In this document: one piece after another, positions 52,603-62,386 of the stretch | Numbering within the stretch: the first letter of the stretch is position 1 | How the letters are laid out: each line of letters starts with the position of its first letter | Assembly (NCBI GenBank): GCA_029834535.1 | Contig: JAQMWT010000370.1 | Location: 186,001-250,000, forward strand | DNA: 64,000 nucleotides | Reading direction: 5' to 3' | From: Chrysophaeum taylorii | Taxonomy: Eukaryota > Sar > Pelagophyceae > Pelagomonadales > Pelagomonadaceae | Notes under the pieces: model-generated | What the model was told of the DNA's origin: nothing | Database searches by the model: none | Seen by the model: only the letters and a program-made list of their open reading frames with translations | Translations under genes and position numbers: made by a program

Positions 52603-52607
52603 AATAA
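52571..52607 (+). repeat. (AAAT)n tract in short divergent promoter
   Basis: Nine AAAT-type units fill much of the 78-bp gap between the divergent CDK11 start (52529) and the next start (52608). The same AAAT repeat type recurs near gene starts or ends at 14368-14396, 20300-20322 and 34470-34490. Confidence 0.9.
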
Positions 52608-53204
52608 ATGCTGCTCCTCGTTGCGGGCGCCGTCGCCCACTCCTCCTCCTCCTCCTCCTCTACCCTCGCTCGAGAGGCGATGGCGACGGCCGCCAGGTTC
52701 GGGGCCGCGTCCCCCGAAGCGCGCGTGGCCTGGAGCTTTGTCGAGGAGGAACGGTCGCGCGGCTGCACCTTTCCCGCGCCGCGGGAGACTACGATTGTCG
52801 ACAGGGTTGCCGCCTCGCGAAGTTACGCCGCTTGGCTCCGCCGCCGCCGGAACGAAATGCGCCAGCGCGAAGCCGCCCATCAGCTCAACTCTTTCTTGAG
52901 CGGCTTGTCCCTTTCGACGATCCCGCGGCGCGGCCCGACGTCGCGCCGCCAGGACCTGGTGGCGCCCCTCATCGCCGAGGCCCAGGCGGCCGAGGGCGAC
53001 GCCGCCAAGGTGGCGTGGGACATCCTCGAAGAGATCCTCGCGGCCGACAACTCCATCTCCTACGCCCCCAGCTTGGACGAGGACAACTCCTCGCTCCCCC
53101 CCAAGGCATCCCTCTTCGTCGACATGGCCCTCGAACTCCTGGAGAAAGTCTCCTGGAAAGCCGAGCAGAACGGCGCCTTTGGTCACAGGCGCGACTGCGT
53201 CTGA
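52608..53204 (+). CDS. Small protein with two CP12-like motifs
   Basis: A 198-residue protein with a hydrophobic start (MLLLVAGAVA) that may be a signal or targeting leader, then a Ser run. Two segments share a pattern with CP12, the small chloroplast protein that ties together GAPDH and phosphoribulokinase: FGAASPEARVAWSFVEEE at 31-48 and EGDAAKVAWDILEEILAADN at 130-149. The core is A-K/R-V-A-W-x3-E-E. The Cys pairs that form CP12 disulphides are absent, so classic redox function is doubtful. The ORF is complete, with good flanking spacing (106 bp to NPL4). The CP12 link is a suggestion; otherwise a hypothetical protein. Confidence 0.6.
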   Translation: MLLLVAGAVAHSSSSSSSTLAREAMATAARFGAASPEARVAWSFVEEERSRGCTFPAPRETTIVDRVAASRSYAAWLRRRRNEMRQREAAHQLNSFLSGLSLSTIPRRGPTSRRQDLVAPLIAEAQAAEGDAAKVAWDILEEILAADNSISYAPSLDEDNSSLPPKASLFVDMALELLEKVSWKAEQNGAFGHRRDCV

Positions 53205-53310
53205 GGACAAGTTTTTTTTTTCTTAAGTTCGAATTAAAAGAAGAAGAAGAAGAAGAAGTCACAGCAGCAAGAAGGGTTTTTGTATTTATCGAAAAGGAAT
53301 CGAAGAAGAG

Positions 53311-54576
53311 ATGATCATCGTTCGCGTCCGACACGCTGCGGGGACGTGGCGGGTGAAGGTGAAGGCGGCGGGCGCGACGGCGCGCGAGGTGCAGGAGGCG
53401 ATCTTCGCGGCGCACAAGGTGCCCGTCGAACAGCAGACGCTGTCGTCCGACCCCGGGGGAAAGGAAGTGCTGCGCGAGGGCGGGGACCTCGGGCTGAAGA
53501 ATGGCGACATGGTTTACCTCAAGACGGAGGCGACGCTCTCCGAGGGGAGCGGGGTCCGGCGGAAGATTGGCGCCGACGGCACGATCCAAGCGCAGCGGTA
53601 CGACGACTACACGTCGCGGAAGGGATTTAGGCCGGGCATGTCGGCGTTGGGAGACATGAAGAAATCGTGGACATTGACCGATTTTCTGGCGATGGACGAC
53701 CAGTTCATCTTCAAGATCAAGCGGCAGGAAGAGGCGACCTGTGCGTCGGTCACCCTCGATACGTCGAGCTGCATATCTTTCCAGTCCTACGCGAGCCAGC
53801 TCGGTTGGCGTCAAACTCGGAGCGGTTTCCTCTACGGAACCTTCGAGGAAGACAACACGGTCCGGGTCGAGTGCCTGTACGAGGCGCCTTCCTTCGACGC
53901 CGAGCCCGAAGAGGGCGTCGAGGAAATGGCGCGGCTGTTCGGACTGAGGAAAGTAGGTTGGATCTTCGCCCACCCCCCTCGGGAGAAGGGCTTTGTCTTT
54001 TCGGGCCAGGAGGCCATCCACGCGGCGACCCTCCAGCTCGACGCGGCGGACGGTGTGAACGAGACGCCTTTTGTGTCCGTTAAGGTCACCGTCAACGAAA
54101 ACGGCGAAGCGAATTTCGAAGCCTACCAAGTCTCGTCGCAGTGCATGGCGATGGTCGCCGAGGGCGCGCTCGGCGTACGCGACGACGACCTCGCGTCCTG
54201 CGCCGTGCATCCCACCTTTACGGCGGTCGTCGAGGGCAAGCAAGCCGACAAGGTTGATACGAATTTCTTTCTTTGCAACGTCCCCGTCAAGCAGCACGCC
54301 TCGACGATCTTCACCGCGGGCGCCACCTTTCCGAAGGAAAATCGCGCCGTTCTTCAGACTCGCGACGACCTGAAACCCCTCTTGAAAAAGCCCCGCCTTC
54401 TCAAGGACGTCCTCGCCGATTTCGGTCTCCTCCTCTTCCTCTCGAAGTTTCCCCAAATATTCGATCGACACGCCTTCTTCCCCGCTCTCGCCGCTAAAAT
54501 TAACGACAACGAGGACGACCTCGACGACGGCTACAAGCTCATCCTCTTCTCCTTCGCCGGCATAGACGACTTCTAA
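53311..54576 (+). CDS. NPL4: NPL4-like ubiquitin-recognition cofactor of CDC48/p97
   Basis: A 421-residue NPL4 homologue. With UFD1 it recruits ubiquitinated substrates to the CDC48/p97 segregase. It has an N-terminal ubiquitin-like (UBX-like) domain (MIIVRVRHAAGTWRVKVK to MVYLKTEA), then the NPL4 core: GWRQTRSGFLYGTFEEDNTVRVECLYEAP, the MPN-like stretch KVGWIFAHPPREKGFVFSGQEA, ECYQ/FEAYQVSSQCMAMV, and NFFLCNVPVKQHASTIF. It matches the short plant-type protein, with QEEATCASVTLD at the position where animal and yeast proteins have the long zinc-finger region. No C-terminal NZF finger is present. ATG at 53311 follows a GAA-rich leader. Confidence 0.9.
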   Translation: MIIVRVRHAAGTWRVKVKAAGATAREVQEAIFAAHKVPVEQQTLSSDPGGKEVLREGGDLGLKNGDMVYLKTEATLSEGSGVRRKIGADGTIQAQRYDDYTSRKGFRPGMSALGDMKKSWTLTDFLAMDDQFIFKIKRQEEATCASVTLDTSSCISFQSYASQLGWRQTRSGFLYGTFEEDNTVRVECLYEAPSFDAEPEEGVEEMARLFGLRKVGWIFAHPPREKGFVFSGQEAIHAATLQLDAADGVNETPFVSVKVTVNENGEANFEAYQVSSQCMAMVAEGALGVRDDDLASCAVHPTFTAVVEGKQADKVDTNFFLCNVPVKQHASTIFTAGATFPKENRAVLQTRDDLKPLLKKPRLLKDVLADFGLLLFLSKFPQIFDRHAFFPALAAKINDNEDDLDDGYKLILFSFAGIDDF

Positions 54577-54643
54577 ATAATAATAATAACCGACACGTGG
54601 AGTTGTTGTTGTTCGTCGTCGTAGTAGTAGTAGTAGCATTGAA

Positions 54644-55570
54644 CTAGGATGTGGGGCTCTTAAGGATGGGGATGTCGTCGGGGACCGCCTCGAAGAAGAA
54701 AGAGTATATCGCGAAAAGGAGAAATAAGAGACCTCCGACGAGAGCGACCGTACGTTCGGAGATGCGCGAGGCGAGCATGCGACCCCCGAGGACGGCAAGC
54801 CCCGTGCACATCGCGTGGCCCGTGATTCCGCCGAGAATAACGCCGTACGGATCTTTGGCCGAGGCGAGGGCTATGGTCGCGATCTGGGAGCGATCGCCCC
54901 ACTCGGCCAAAAAGGTGAGAAAAAAGGCTTGGGTGAAGACCCGCGAGCCCGTCCTCTTGGAGGGGGGGGCCTCGATGTCGCCGTTTTCCTCTTCTTTCTT
55001 CCGCACGAGCTCTTCTTCCACTTCGACCAATTCTTCGCTCGGCCCGTCGCGAGAAGTGCTCGCGTCGCGCAGCATTCGAAGTCCAAAGTACAAAAAGAGC
55101 GCCGCGCTCGCGTAGTGGGTGTACTTCCGCGGTAGCAAAGACGGCAGCGCGTAACCGAGGGCAGCGCTCAGGACGGTCATGATAGCGAGAGAAAACAAAG
55201 CTCCAGAGAAAACGACGAAACGAGAATTTCGCATCGCCAAAACGGCGGCGATAAAAAACGTCTTGTCCCCGACCTCTGTCGCCCAGATCATGCCCAGCGA
55301 ATTCACGAACGCCTTGTAAAAGCTCGCGTCATCGATCATCGGCAACGACGCTTGCCCCCGAAAACGCCGCGGAACAGGCATGCCGATGAATCCGTCGCCC
55401 GGGCCACCCAGCCGCGCGCGCTGGAACTCGTCGAGGTCCAGCACGCCGTCTCCGTTCGCGTCCGCACGACGAAACACCTCCTCGCCGGACACCAACGCGA
55501 CCAGAACCAACAGCATCGACGACGACGACGACGATGACAGGGTTCGTATCATGGGGCTGCTGTTTTTCAT
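54644..55570 (-). CDS. GDT1/TMEM165-family cation transporter with N-terminal EF-hand
   Basis: A 308-residue member of the UPF0016/GDT1 family, which exchanges Ca2+ or Mn2+ for protons in Golgi, chloroplast or thylakoid membranes. The family signature E-x-G-D-K/R-(S/T) occurs twice: ATEVGDKTFF (E99, D102) and LAEWGDRSQI (E223, D226), each in a three-helix repeat. Between them is an acidic Glu/Lys loop (180-195). The N terminus has a Ser run and hydrophobic helix (MLLVLVALVSG, 19-29), then one canonical EF-hand loop DANGDGVLDLDE (37-48). The start chosen is ATG 55570; ATG 55552 is an alternative. Upstream the frame stays open only because it enters a 38-bp minisatellite. Confidence 0.9.
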   Translation of the reverse strand: MKNSSPMIRTLSSSSSSSMLLVLVALVSGEEVFRRADANGDGVLDLDEFQRARLGGPGDGFIGMPVPRRFRGQASLPMIDDASFYKAFVNSLGMIWATEVGDKTFFIAAVLAMRNSRFVVFSGALFSLAIMTVLSAALGYALPSLLPRKYTHYASAALFLYFGLRMLRDASTSRDGPSEELVEVEEELVRKKEEENGDIEAPPSKRTGSRVFTQAFFLTFLAEWGDRSQIATIALASAKDPYGVILGGITGHAMCTGLAVLGGRMLASRISERTVALVGGLLFLLFAIYSFFFEAVPDDIPILKSPTS

Positions 55571-55652
55571 TCGAGTAGAAAAGAATCCGTTCAGGGTGTG
55601 GCGATACGTGTTGTCGCGGCGCATCTCGCTCGTTCTTGTGCGAAAAAATGTG

Positions 55653-56344
55653 AGCCGCCACGAGACGTTGCTCGCCATCTCGCGCTTGATCGCCGCCACG
55701 AGACGTTGATCGCCATCTCGCGCTTGATCGCCGCCACGAGACGTTGATCGCCATCTCGCGCTTGATCGCCGCCACGAGACGTTGATCGCCATCTCGCGCT
55801 TGATCGCCGCCACGAGACGTTGATCGCCATCTCGCGCTTGATCGCCGCCACGAGACGTTGATCGCCATCTCGCGCTTGATCGCCGCCACGAGACGTTGAT
55901 CGCCATCTCGCGCTTGATCGCCGCCACGAGACGTTGATCGCCATCTCGCGCTTGATCGCCGCCACGAGACGTTGATCGCCATCTCGCGCTTGATCGCCGC
56001 CACGAGACGTTGATCGCCATCTCGCGCTTGATCGCCGCCACGAGACGTTGATCGCCATCTCGCGCTTGATCGCCGCCACGAGACGTTGATCGCCATCTCG
56101 CGCTTGATCGCCGCCACGAGACGTTGATCGCCATCTCGCGCTTGATCGCCGCCACGAGACGTTGATCGCCATCTCGCGCTTGATCGCCGCCACGAGACGT
56201 TGATCGCCATCTCGCGCTTGATCGCCGCCACGAGACGTTGATCGCCATCTCGCGCTTGATCGCCGCCACGAGACGTTGATCGCCATCTCGCGCTTGATCG
56301 CCGCCACGAGACGTTGATCGCCATCTCGCGCTTGATCGCCGCCA
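55653..56344 (+). repeat. 38-bp minisatellite, about 18 near-perfect copies
   Basis: Unit GCCGCCACGAGACGTTGATC followed by GCCATCTCGCGCTTGATC, period 38. Copies are almost identical; the first (55653) has GTTGCTC instead of GTTGATC. Since 38 is not divisible by three, three units make one 114-bp, 38-codon cycle, and all three minus-strand frames are free of stops and carry the same repeat peptide in different phase. It lies 83 bp upstream of the GDT1 start. High identity suggests recent expansion. Confidence 0.97.
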
Positions 56345-56424
56345 ATCTCCCACTGGCAGGCAGACAGACAGACCGATAATTTTAGAGGTAAGAAGAAGTG
56401 GTGCGGCCTATCCGCGCGCCCCAC

Positions 56425-59400
56425 CAGAGCGCCGCCGCGTTGAGCCTAAGGAGCACGAAGACTTCTCCTCCGCCACTGCTGCTTCTTTAAGATATCGAGA
56501 AAGAAACCCCGAACCAACGGTACCTCGCCGCGTGCTTTTCTCCACCCAGACGAGGCTAATACCGCCGCGCGGAACTACTACTACGCGCGCGTCCACCAGA
56601 CGTTCTCTACAATCTGCTCGCAGCGATACCATTCCGGTGGTGTCACCGAACGATGGCGCCGCCAACACAACCAACGCGTAGAGGCATCATATTGTACGCA
56701 CGCAGAAAACTCCGCGTGTTCAATTCTTAGCCAAACCGCGCGTTGTTTCCCGCCGTTTTCGCTCCGTCGTACGCTGCACTGCACGAGACGCGATGAGACC
56801 TGTTCGTGGTCAATCAACATTGGTGACACTCAGCCGCAACAGTTTCGACACTCTACAGCAGGGCATTGCCGACGACGACGACGACGTGTGGCTCTGGCAG
56901 CTCGCCGCCGCTAAGGACACTTTCCAAATGGTGCGCGTAGACGTAACCTCTTCCACCGCGCGATATAATTTCAAAAAAAAAAACTGGCAGCCAAGACAAG
57001 AAGCAAGGATTGTTAGCAAATACCACGCGGAATCGAGCGTCTCGGCCTTGGCACCATGAAAAGCGCGTGATGGCAAGAATCTATTGGCCGCCTCGGGAAT
57101 TGAGGACCGCTCCTCGTGCGTTAAGTGGAGGAAGCATGGTGGAACAACAAACTACGTAGGTGTTGTTGTTGCGTTTTTCCAGCCCATTTTCTTCTACACC
57201 CCCGGATAATCGAACTGGAGCTTGGGCGTTGTCGATGCCACGACCCCGCTCGAGTCTTCGAAGATGCCGCCGCCCGCTCGAAGTCGCTGCTGCCCGGGTT
57301 GCAGTTGGTTAGCGACTAGACTTCGAGTCTCGCGGAGACACCGTTGCTGAGTGGTCGTATGGGCGGGTCCCGACGTCGCCGCGAGCCTCAAAGCTGGCGA
57401 GTGATACGCTTGGCCGCATACCGTTGCACGACGATGGCTTCGTACAATCCCTCGTATACGGCTCGTACCACATGTTTTGCTCGTGTCTTCGTCCCGACCA
57501 GAAGGAATCTCATCGGAAGAATCGTCTGACTTTCGAGTTTGGATGAATTGCCTTGTCACAAGAACGGATCTGCTCCATCATCAGAAGATAGGATTCCATT
57601 CTACGTGCAATAGAAAACGTCACAAAAACACACCATGCTGCGGAGGAGAATTGGACGTTTCGAGAATGCTTGAGGTTGATATATCTGTACAGCCCTTTAT
57701 CGGAAGGAATTTGCCATCCTGAAGGAACGACCTATCATCCGATGAAATATTCGGAGAAAGAACCGTTTAAAAATTTTGGTGCGTGCCGCCACGCGACCTG
57801 GAAAGAGAAACGAATCTCCGTTGAAAAACGAGGCTTGGCGCGACTTTAAGCAGCTTGATGGTCGTATGGGTAGACTCCCGGACAGTGCGCTTGGACTGTG
57901 TGACGGACCAAGGGTACGTACTACCAATGCTGGCTGGAAAACGCAGTCCAGGACCTAGCATATAGACAACATGCCTCCGTATGCTTGATACTAAAGACGA
58001 CGCTGGGGGTCGTACCTCGGTTTTTGAACACACAACACTCTTTTGTACTTGTAGTCTCCTCGGAGTGTCACTCCGAGCTGCACTAGCGGCAATAACAGCA
58101 CCCCAACTGGTCTCAAAGGTAGCGTCGGGCAAACCATTCCATCCTCGTCGGAACCAGAACGATCACCACAGACCATAGTTACGTACGCACTCATTGCCAT
58201 CGTGGCACTGCGAGATTTGGAATCCGTGTTCGTCTTACTGTAGAGCCATAAGCGAGAAGAAACCAATCACCTCTTGCCTCAGCACCGAGCGGCGCATGTG
58301 AAGCTTGCCTTTCGGGCTTTTCGAGGCTCGCGGCCGTGCTGGCGGCTTGCCTCTGCTCGATGCACTCCTGCTCCTCGGCGATATGCTCCGTGCAACTACT
58401 CATTGTGCAGACCACGAGGCTGCTATTGGCTCCCTGGCATCAGCAAGAGAAAAAAAAAACATTGACCGTATGGCGAGAAGAAATGGTTATCCGAATTTCT
58501 TGCTCGGCGTCGGGTCCTGCACCCTTCATTGCACAAGACGGCGCCCGCTGTCATGTACTTCGCAAGAAAAAAGACCAGTTTCGCAAGACCAGTCCGTTAT
58601 CAATCAACAGTGGTGACACTCACCCGCAAAGCCCACCGCAGCCCAGCACAGACACGCGTTACCACCACCGAATGATGCCCTGCCTGCTCGCGTTCGCACT
58701 CCCCTCACCTTTTTGGAGTCGACCTTCAAATACCCAACAGTAGGGCATTACTTCCGCCGCTACGGCCCCGGCACGCTGCGTCCATAGGGGTCGGCCGCCG
58801 GCCTGGCTGCCAAGAACCTTTAGTCTCTTCCCCAGAGAGCGCGCGGGATCCCCGTCGAGCACGGGGACATCGATACCGTCACGACTCGGAGGAGGAGGTG
58901 AGCTTAACGTTTTGTGGATGATGGAGGCTCCCTTTTGGAACACCTGAGCTCTTATCATGCGCACACATGACCTCCGCGTGAATGCGTGTATGCGAAAAAG
59001 CCATCCGAGCAGCCGACTAACATACTGTGTCAGCAGTAGCGAGCGCATTGGGCGCGTTGACCCAACCCGAGGGTCCGATGGTATCGGTGCTACCAGCCAG
59101 TGCGACTTGGAATATTCCACTATCGGCAGCGACGACGACTTTGACGACGACTCGATGCATATTGCCAGCCTCAAGACGGATTCATCTCTAGGCCTCGAAA
59201 TTCGGAATACGGTTTGGTGAATGCCACCCAGACATCGACGCAACGTGAGTCACAGGCCTGGCTTGACGTGCCGAAACGCAACCTCCCTGTAACTTCTTGA
59301 TGTATCTTGAACCCAACTCGTCGAGCAGGATCTTGGCAGACGACGGGCCCGGAGTGTTCGCGTTGACTCGGGGGAGGCTCGCTAACGTTGGTTAGTTGGT

Positions 59401-61199
59401 GGTGGTGTCGCCGCGGAGCATAATTGGACCATCCAGGTGCGTTATTAAACTCTCCGACCATGTCAACACGGTTTTTTATGCATACAATAACCGTACGCTC
59501 CATCAGATATGCCATCACAGCGTACCCACGGTTCGCGGCGACGAGGATGAATGAATGAATGAAGCACGAGGTGAATCGTGGCATTGCTGAACGCGCCTTG
59601 AACTACGCCGAGTCGCCAGATGTCCTGGTCGGGGGGATTCGAAAAAAAAGCTGCGAGAGTCATAACCGCTTCGACTGTTCCCTCATCAAAAAAAAAACCC
59701 TCATCACGCCCTTTTTTTGAGCGCCGCGTAGAACGATCCAGTGCCTCATATCTTCTTGGATGAGGAGGGACTTTGAGCAAGGACATATTATTAGTACTGG
59801 CGAACGTTGACATTCCAAACGAGAGACGAGCTCAACAGAAAGAACTGTGATTGATAAACTCACAACTGCGCAGAGAGGTCGCACAATCATCGAAGAAAGG
59901 AAGATCGTCATCGAGCGTGCTAATAAGTACAGAAGACCGGTTGTTGCGGATATTTGATGTCAAGACATGAAGCCACGTTACAAAAATCCGAAGCGGCGGC
60001 TCCGCTTGCTGCGCCACAATCCGAAGCAATGGTAAAACGTGCGGAAGAAATAAATGCTACTAGGAGGAGGAACTTTATGCGAGTGCGTCGGAGGTTGTTC
60101 CGCAAGTGTGCGAGCGTGGCCTTGTGATACGAAGAACTTATAGATGTGAAGAATAACAAGGAGCTGGACGCGGCCACTTGAATGTGTGGTGGTGGTACTT
60201 CCACAACGTTGTCCCATATTCAAAATCAAAAAATCTGCTTTGTGAAGAACAAGCGACCATCGTCGCTTAGGCGGCGTACGACGACAAGCTGGTTTTGAGG
60301 AATAGGGAAATCACGGGGGTCGTCGCGTCCTTAAAATCATCTTTCAGCATATCGCTCTGTCTGGAAGCGATTGTGACAACGAGACGCGAGTGAAGCTCGT
60401 GTCATTCATTCATCCATCCAGGTGAGGAAGGTCTGGTTTGTTCAAGGTGACTCCTTGGCAGAAGTAGAACTGTCACATCTCGAGCGGGTGGAGGCTTATC
60501 GTCGCTTCGCGGTAGGTACGGTGGTATAATTCCCGTTCTGGGGGAACAGCTGGAGGTGTCCTGAAAGTAGGAGTATATTTGTTTGCCAGTGTTTGTTTCC
60601 GATCTTGGATTCATTCGGCCATAACGTGGTGGTGGTCGTTGAATGTCGCGCGAGCGGCTCGCAGAACAGCCTGCATACACGCGGAAGTCCATCGACGCGA
60701 CACTCGGCTTTCCCCTGGTGTATGTCCTAGCCGAGTACGTCCTTCTTCATATAGAGGTCGATGATTGCGAGATCGGGTAATTGCGGCTACTACGAGGCTA
60801 TGGTGCTAGACGGCGCTAATTTTCGATGGAACTTGCGGGTCTACTACGCCCGTGGGAGTGATTCGTTCGCCCAAGGCTAGAAAACTTCGGGAATGGGGAT
60901 TGAGCTGGGCCTTTGATATAATTAGGTTGTGAGCGCGAATTCATTCAAGAGTAATCGATAGCAATCATAGGTTTTTATCAGTCCCTCGCTCAAGTCGCGG
61001 GTTGTGGTGACACGTGCGGCTTGCGCCGTTTTCAGTCAGTCAGTCAGTCAGTCAGTCAGTCAGTCAGTCAGTCATTCAGAACAGGGCAGTCCGTCCTGCG
61101 TAAAAAATATGGTGACGAAAAAGTTCGGCTTTATTACTCCAATGTTTTATCCTTACTACGAATCGGCAGATGTTTGTTTGTTTGTTTGTTTGCTGATTG
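56425..61199. other. Gene-free interval, 4.8 kb
   Basis: Frames up to 194 codons occur on both strands without recognisable domains and with frequent stops, consistent with decayed sequence. Base composition is less GC-rich than the genes. A weak direct repeat links about 56790-56885 (ATCAACATTGGTGACACTCA...CAGCAGGGCATT) to about 58590-58755 (ATCAACAGTGGTGACACTCA...CAACAGTAGGGCATT). A (CAGT)n run lies at 61033-61076. An unknown, decayed transposon is plausible but not demonstrated. Confidence 0.5.
61033..61076 (+). repeat. (CAGT)n microsatellite
   Basis: Eleven tandem CAGT units, ending in CATTCAG. A short GTTTGTTT run follows at 61171-61190. Confidence 0.95.
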
Positions 61200-61345
61200 T
61201 CCTTAAAAGTCGACTGCTAAGAGGGGGGGGTGTGTGGGGGGCATGAAGGATGTGGGTGGGTGACCTAGTTTGTCTTTAAATGTCGACTGCTAAGAGGGGG
61301 GTGTGTGTTGGGAGCGTGAAGGATGTGGGTGGGGTTAGTTTGTCC
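61200..61345 (+). repeat. Two-copy tandem repeat, GTCGACTGCTAAGAGGGG type
   Basis: Two copies about 70 bp apart: TTAAAAGTCGACTGCTAAGAGG... and TTAAATGTCGACTGCTAAGAGG..., each followed by GTGTGTG-(N)-GAAGGATGTGGGTGG. Degenerate relatives appear at 11015-11340 (GGTCGACTGCGAAGAGGGG, AGTCGATTGTAAGAAGGGG). They lie directly upstream of the second Helitron remnant. Confidence 0.8.
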
Positions 61346-61364
61346 TCCGATTCAGGGTAAGGAT

Positions 61365-62335
61365 CAGATAGGCCCACAAGCCAGGCATTGATCCTCCAAG
61401 CCGTCTACGGCGACGACCTCGCAGACTATTTCCACGACCCGCGTCGGCTCTTTTAGCCAGCGCGCCATTCTCCCGCCCCGTCGAAACGATGTTGTCGATG
61501 CTGACAACGTGCGCATGACCGCGGCCTTTTTTTGCCGGAGACGAGGCGTCGGAGTTCTTTTCGGTTAACTAGGTTTGGTCGGAAGACGACGCCTCGTTCT
61601 TTACAGTCGAGTTTTTTTTCAACTCCCTGACCACCAACGGCATGCTGACTTTGATCGCGAGCTTAAAGTAATCGCAACCTCGACCCGTCGCACGGCCACT
61701 GCAACGGTACCAGATACATGATCGATCGCGTCGTGTCACCGAGGCTCCTCGAACCAGCATCCCCTAAGGCCCAACAAGAGGGCAGACGCCCCGCAAGGTC
61801 GGCGTCCTCTTGCCCAAGCCCGTCTTCTGCCACGTCCTGAGGTCTACGTGGCTCTCTGTCGATCGGCAACCCCGAGGATATCCTCTTCGGGGTCGACGAC
61901 TCGACACCACCCTACCCCACACGTGCTGCGCAATACCGATAAGCCCCCTCCCGGCGTCTACACGCGCACTGTAGGTGGTGAACTTTCTGGGACCAGGTGA
62001 ACTTGCTGTAACCAGGTGAACTTACTGGGGTTGGAGATTGGGACTAGGTGAGCGACCTTAGTAGTGACCAGGTGAAGTTAGTGAGACCAAGTGTGAACTT
62101 ACTGGGGCTTTCTTTCTTTCTTTCTTTCTTTTAGAGTAAAAACTCAAAGGTTAGCGGCGTGTGCGGATCAAAGCAGCTTAGATTGGCGGGGGTGAGAGCG
62201 ACGAGCAGCGTCAAAGGTGAGTGGGGGGATGTGAGCAGGAGCGGGTTTCCGTCGAACTTACTGGGGTTAGAGATTGGGACTAGGTGAATGAATTTACTGG
62301 GACGAGCGACCAGGTGAACGAACGAACGAACGAAC
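61365..62335 (+). mobile_element. Decayed Helitron, helicase C terminus plus 3' repeats (copy 2)
   Basis: Reverse-complement partner of 49780-50770. On the plus strand it encodes the same helicase fragments: ILQAVYGDDLADYFHDPRRL (61391-), AILPPRRNDVVDADNVRM, NSLTTNGMLTLIASLK followed by a stop, and in another frame NLDPSHGHCNGTRYMIDRVV. The KSQGQT motif VI is missing here: about 40 bp are deleted in that region relative to copy 1. Downstream (61970-62335) are GACCAGGTGAACTTACTGGG repeats, the 34-base box at 62166-62199 and a (TTTC)n run at 62106-62132. It ends within 60 bp of the SLC33A1-like start. Confidence 0.87.
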
Positions 62336-62386
62336 TTAAATGCGAAAAAAAGCTAACGCAGTAGCAGCATAAAGGGTTTGGATTGG

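Noticed and set aside
52969-54798. 609-codon minus-strand open frame over NPL4
   Set aside because: Antisense shadow of NPL4; translation is Arg/Glu/Val-rich with no recognisable family.
55653-56344. CRISPR-like array
   Set aside because: Units are contiguous and identical with no variable spacers, and the genome is eukaryotic; it is a minisatellite.
55591-56424. Repeat-encoded proteins from the 38-bp array as separate genes
   Set aside because: The frames exist only because the repeat lacks stops in any minus phase; they start at non-ATG codons or inside the repeat. A leader peptide for GDT1 starts independently at 55570.
57477-58180. Possible piggyBac-type transposase remnant
   Set aside because: A few short peptides look vaguely similar but no ordered set of transposase motifs could be followed across frames.
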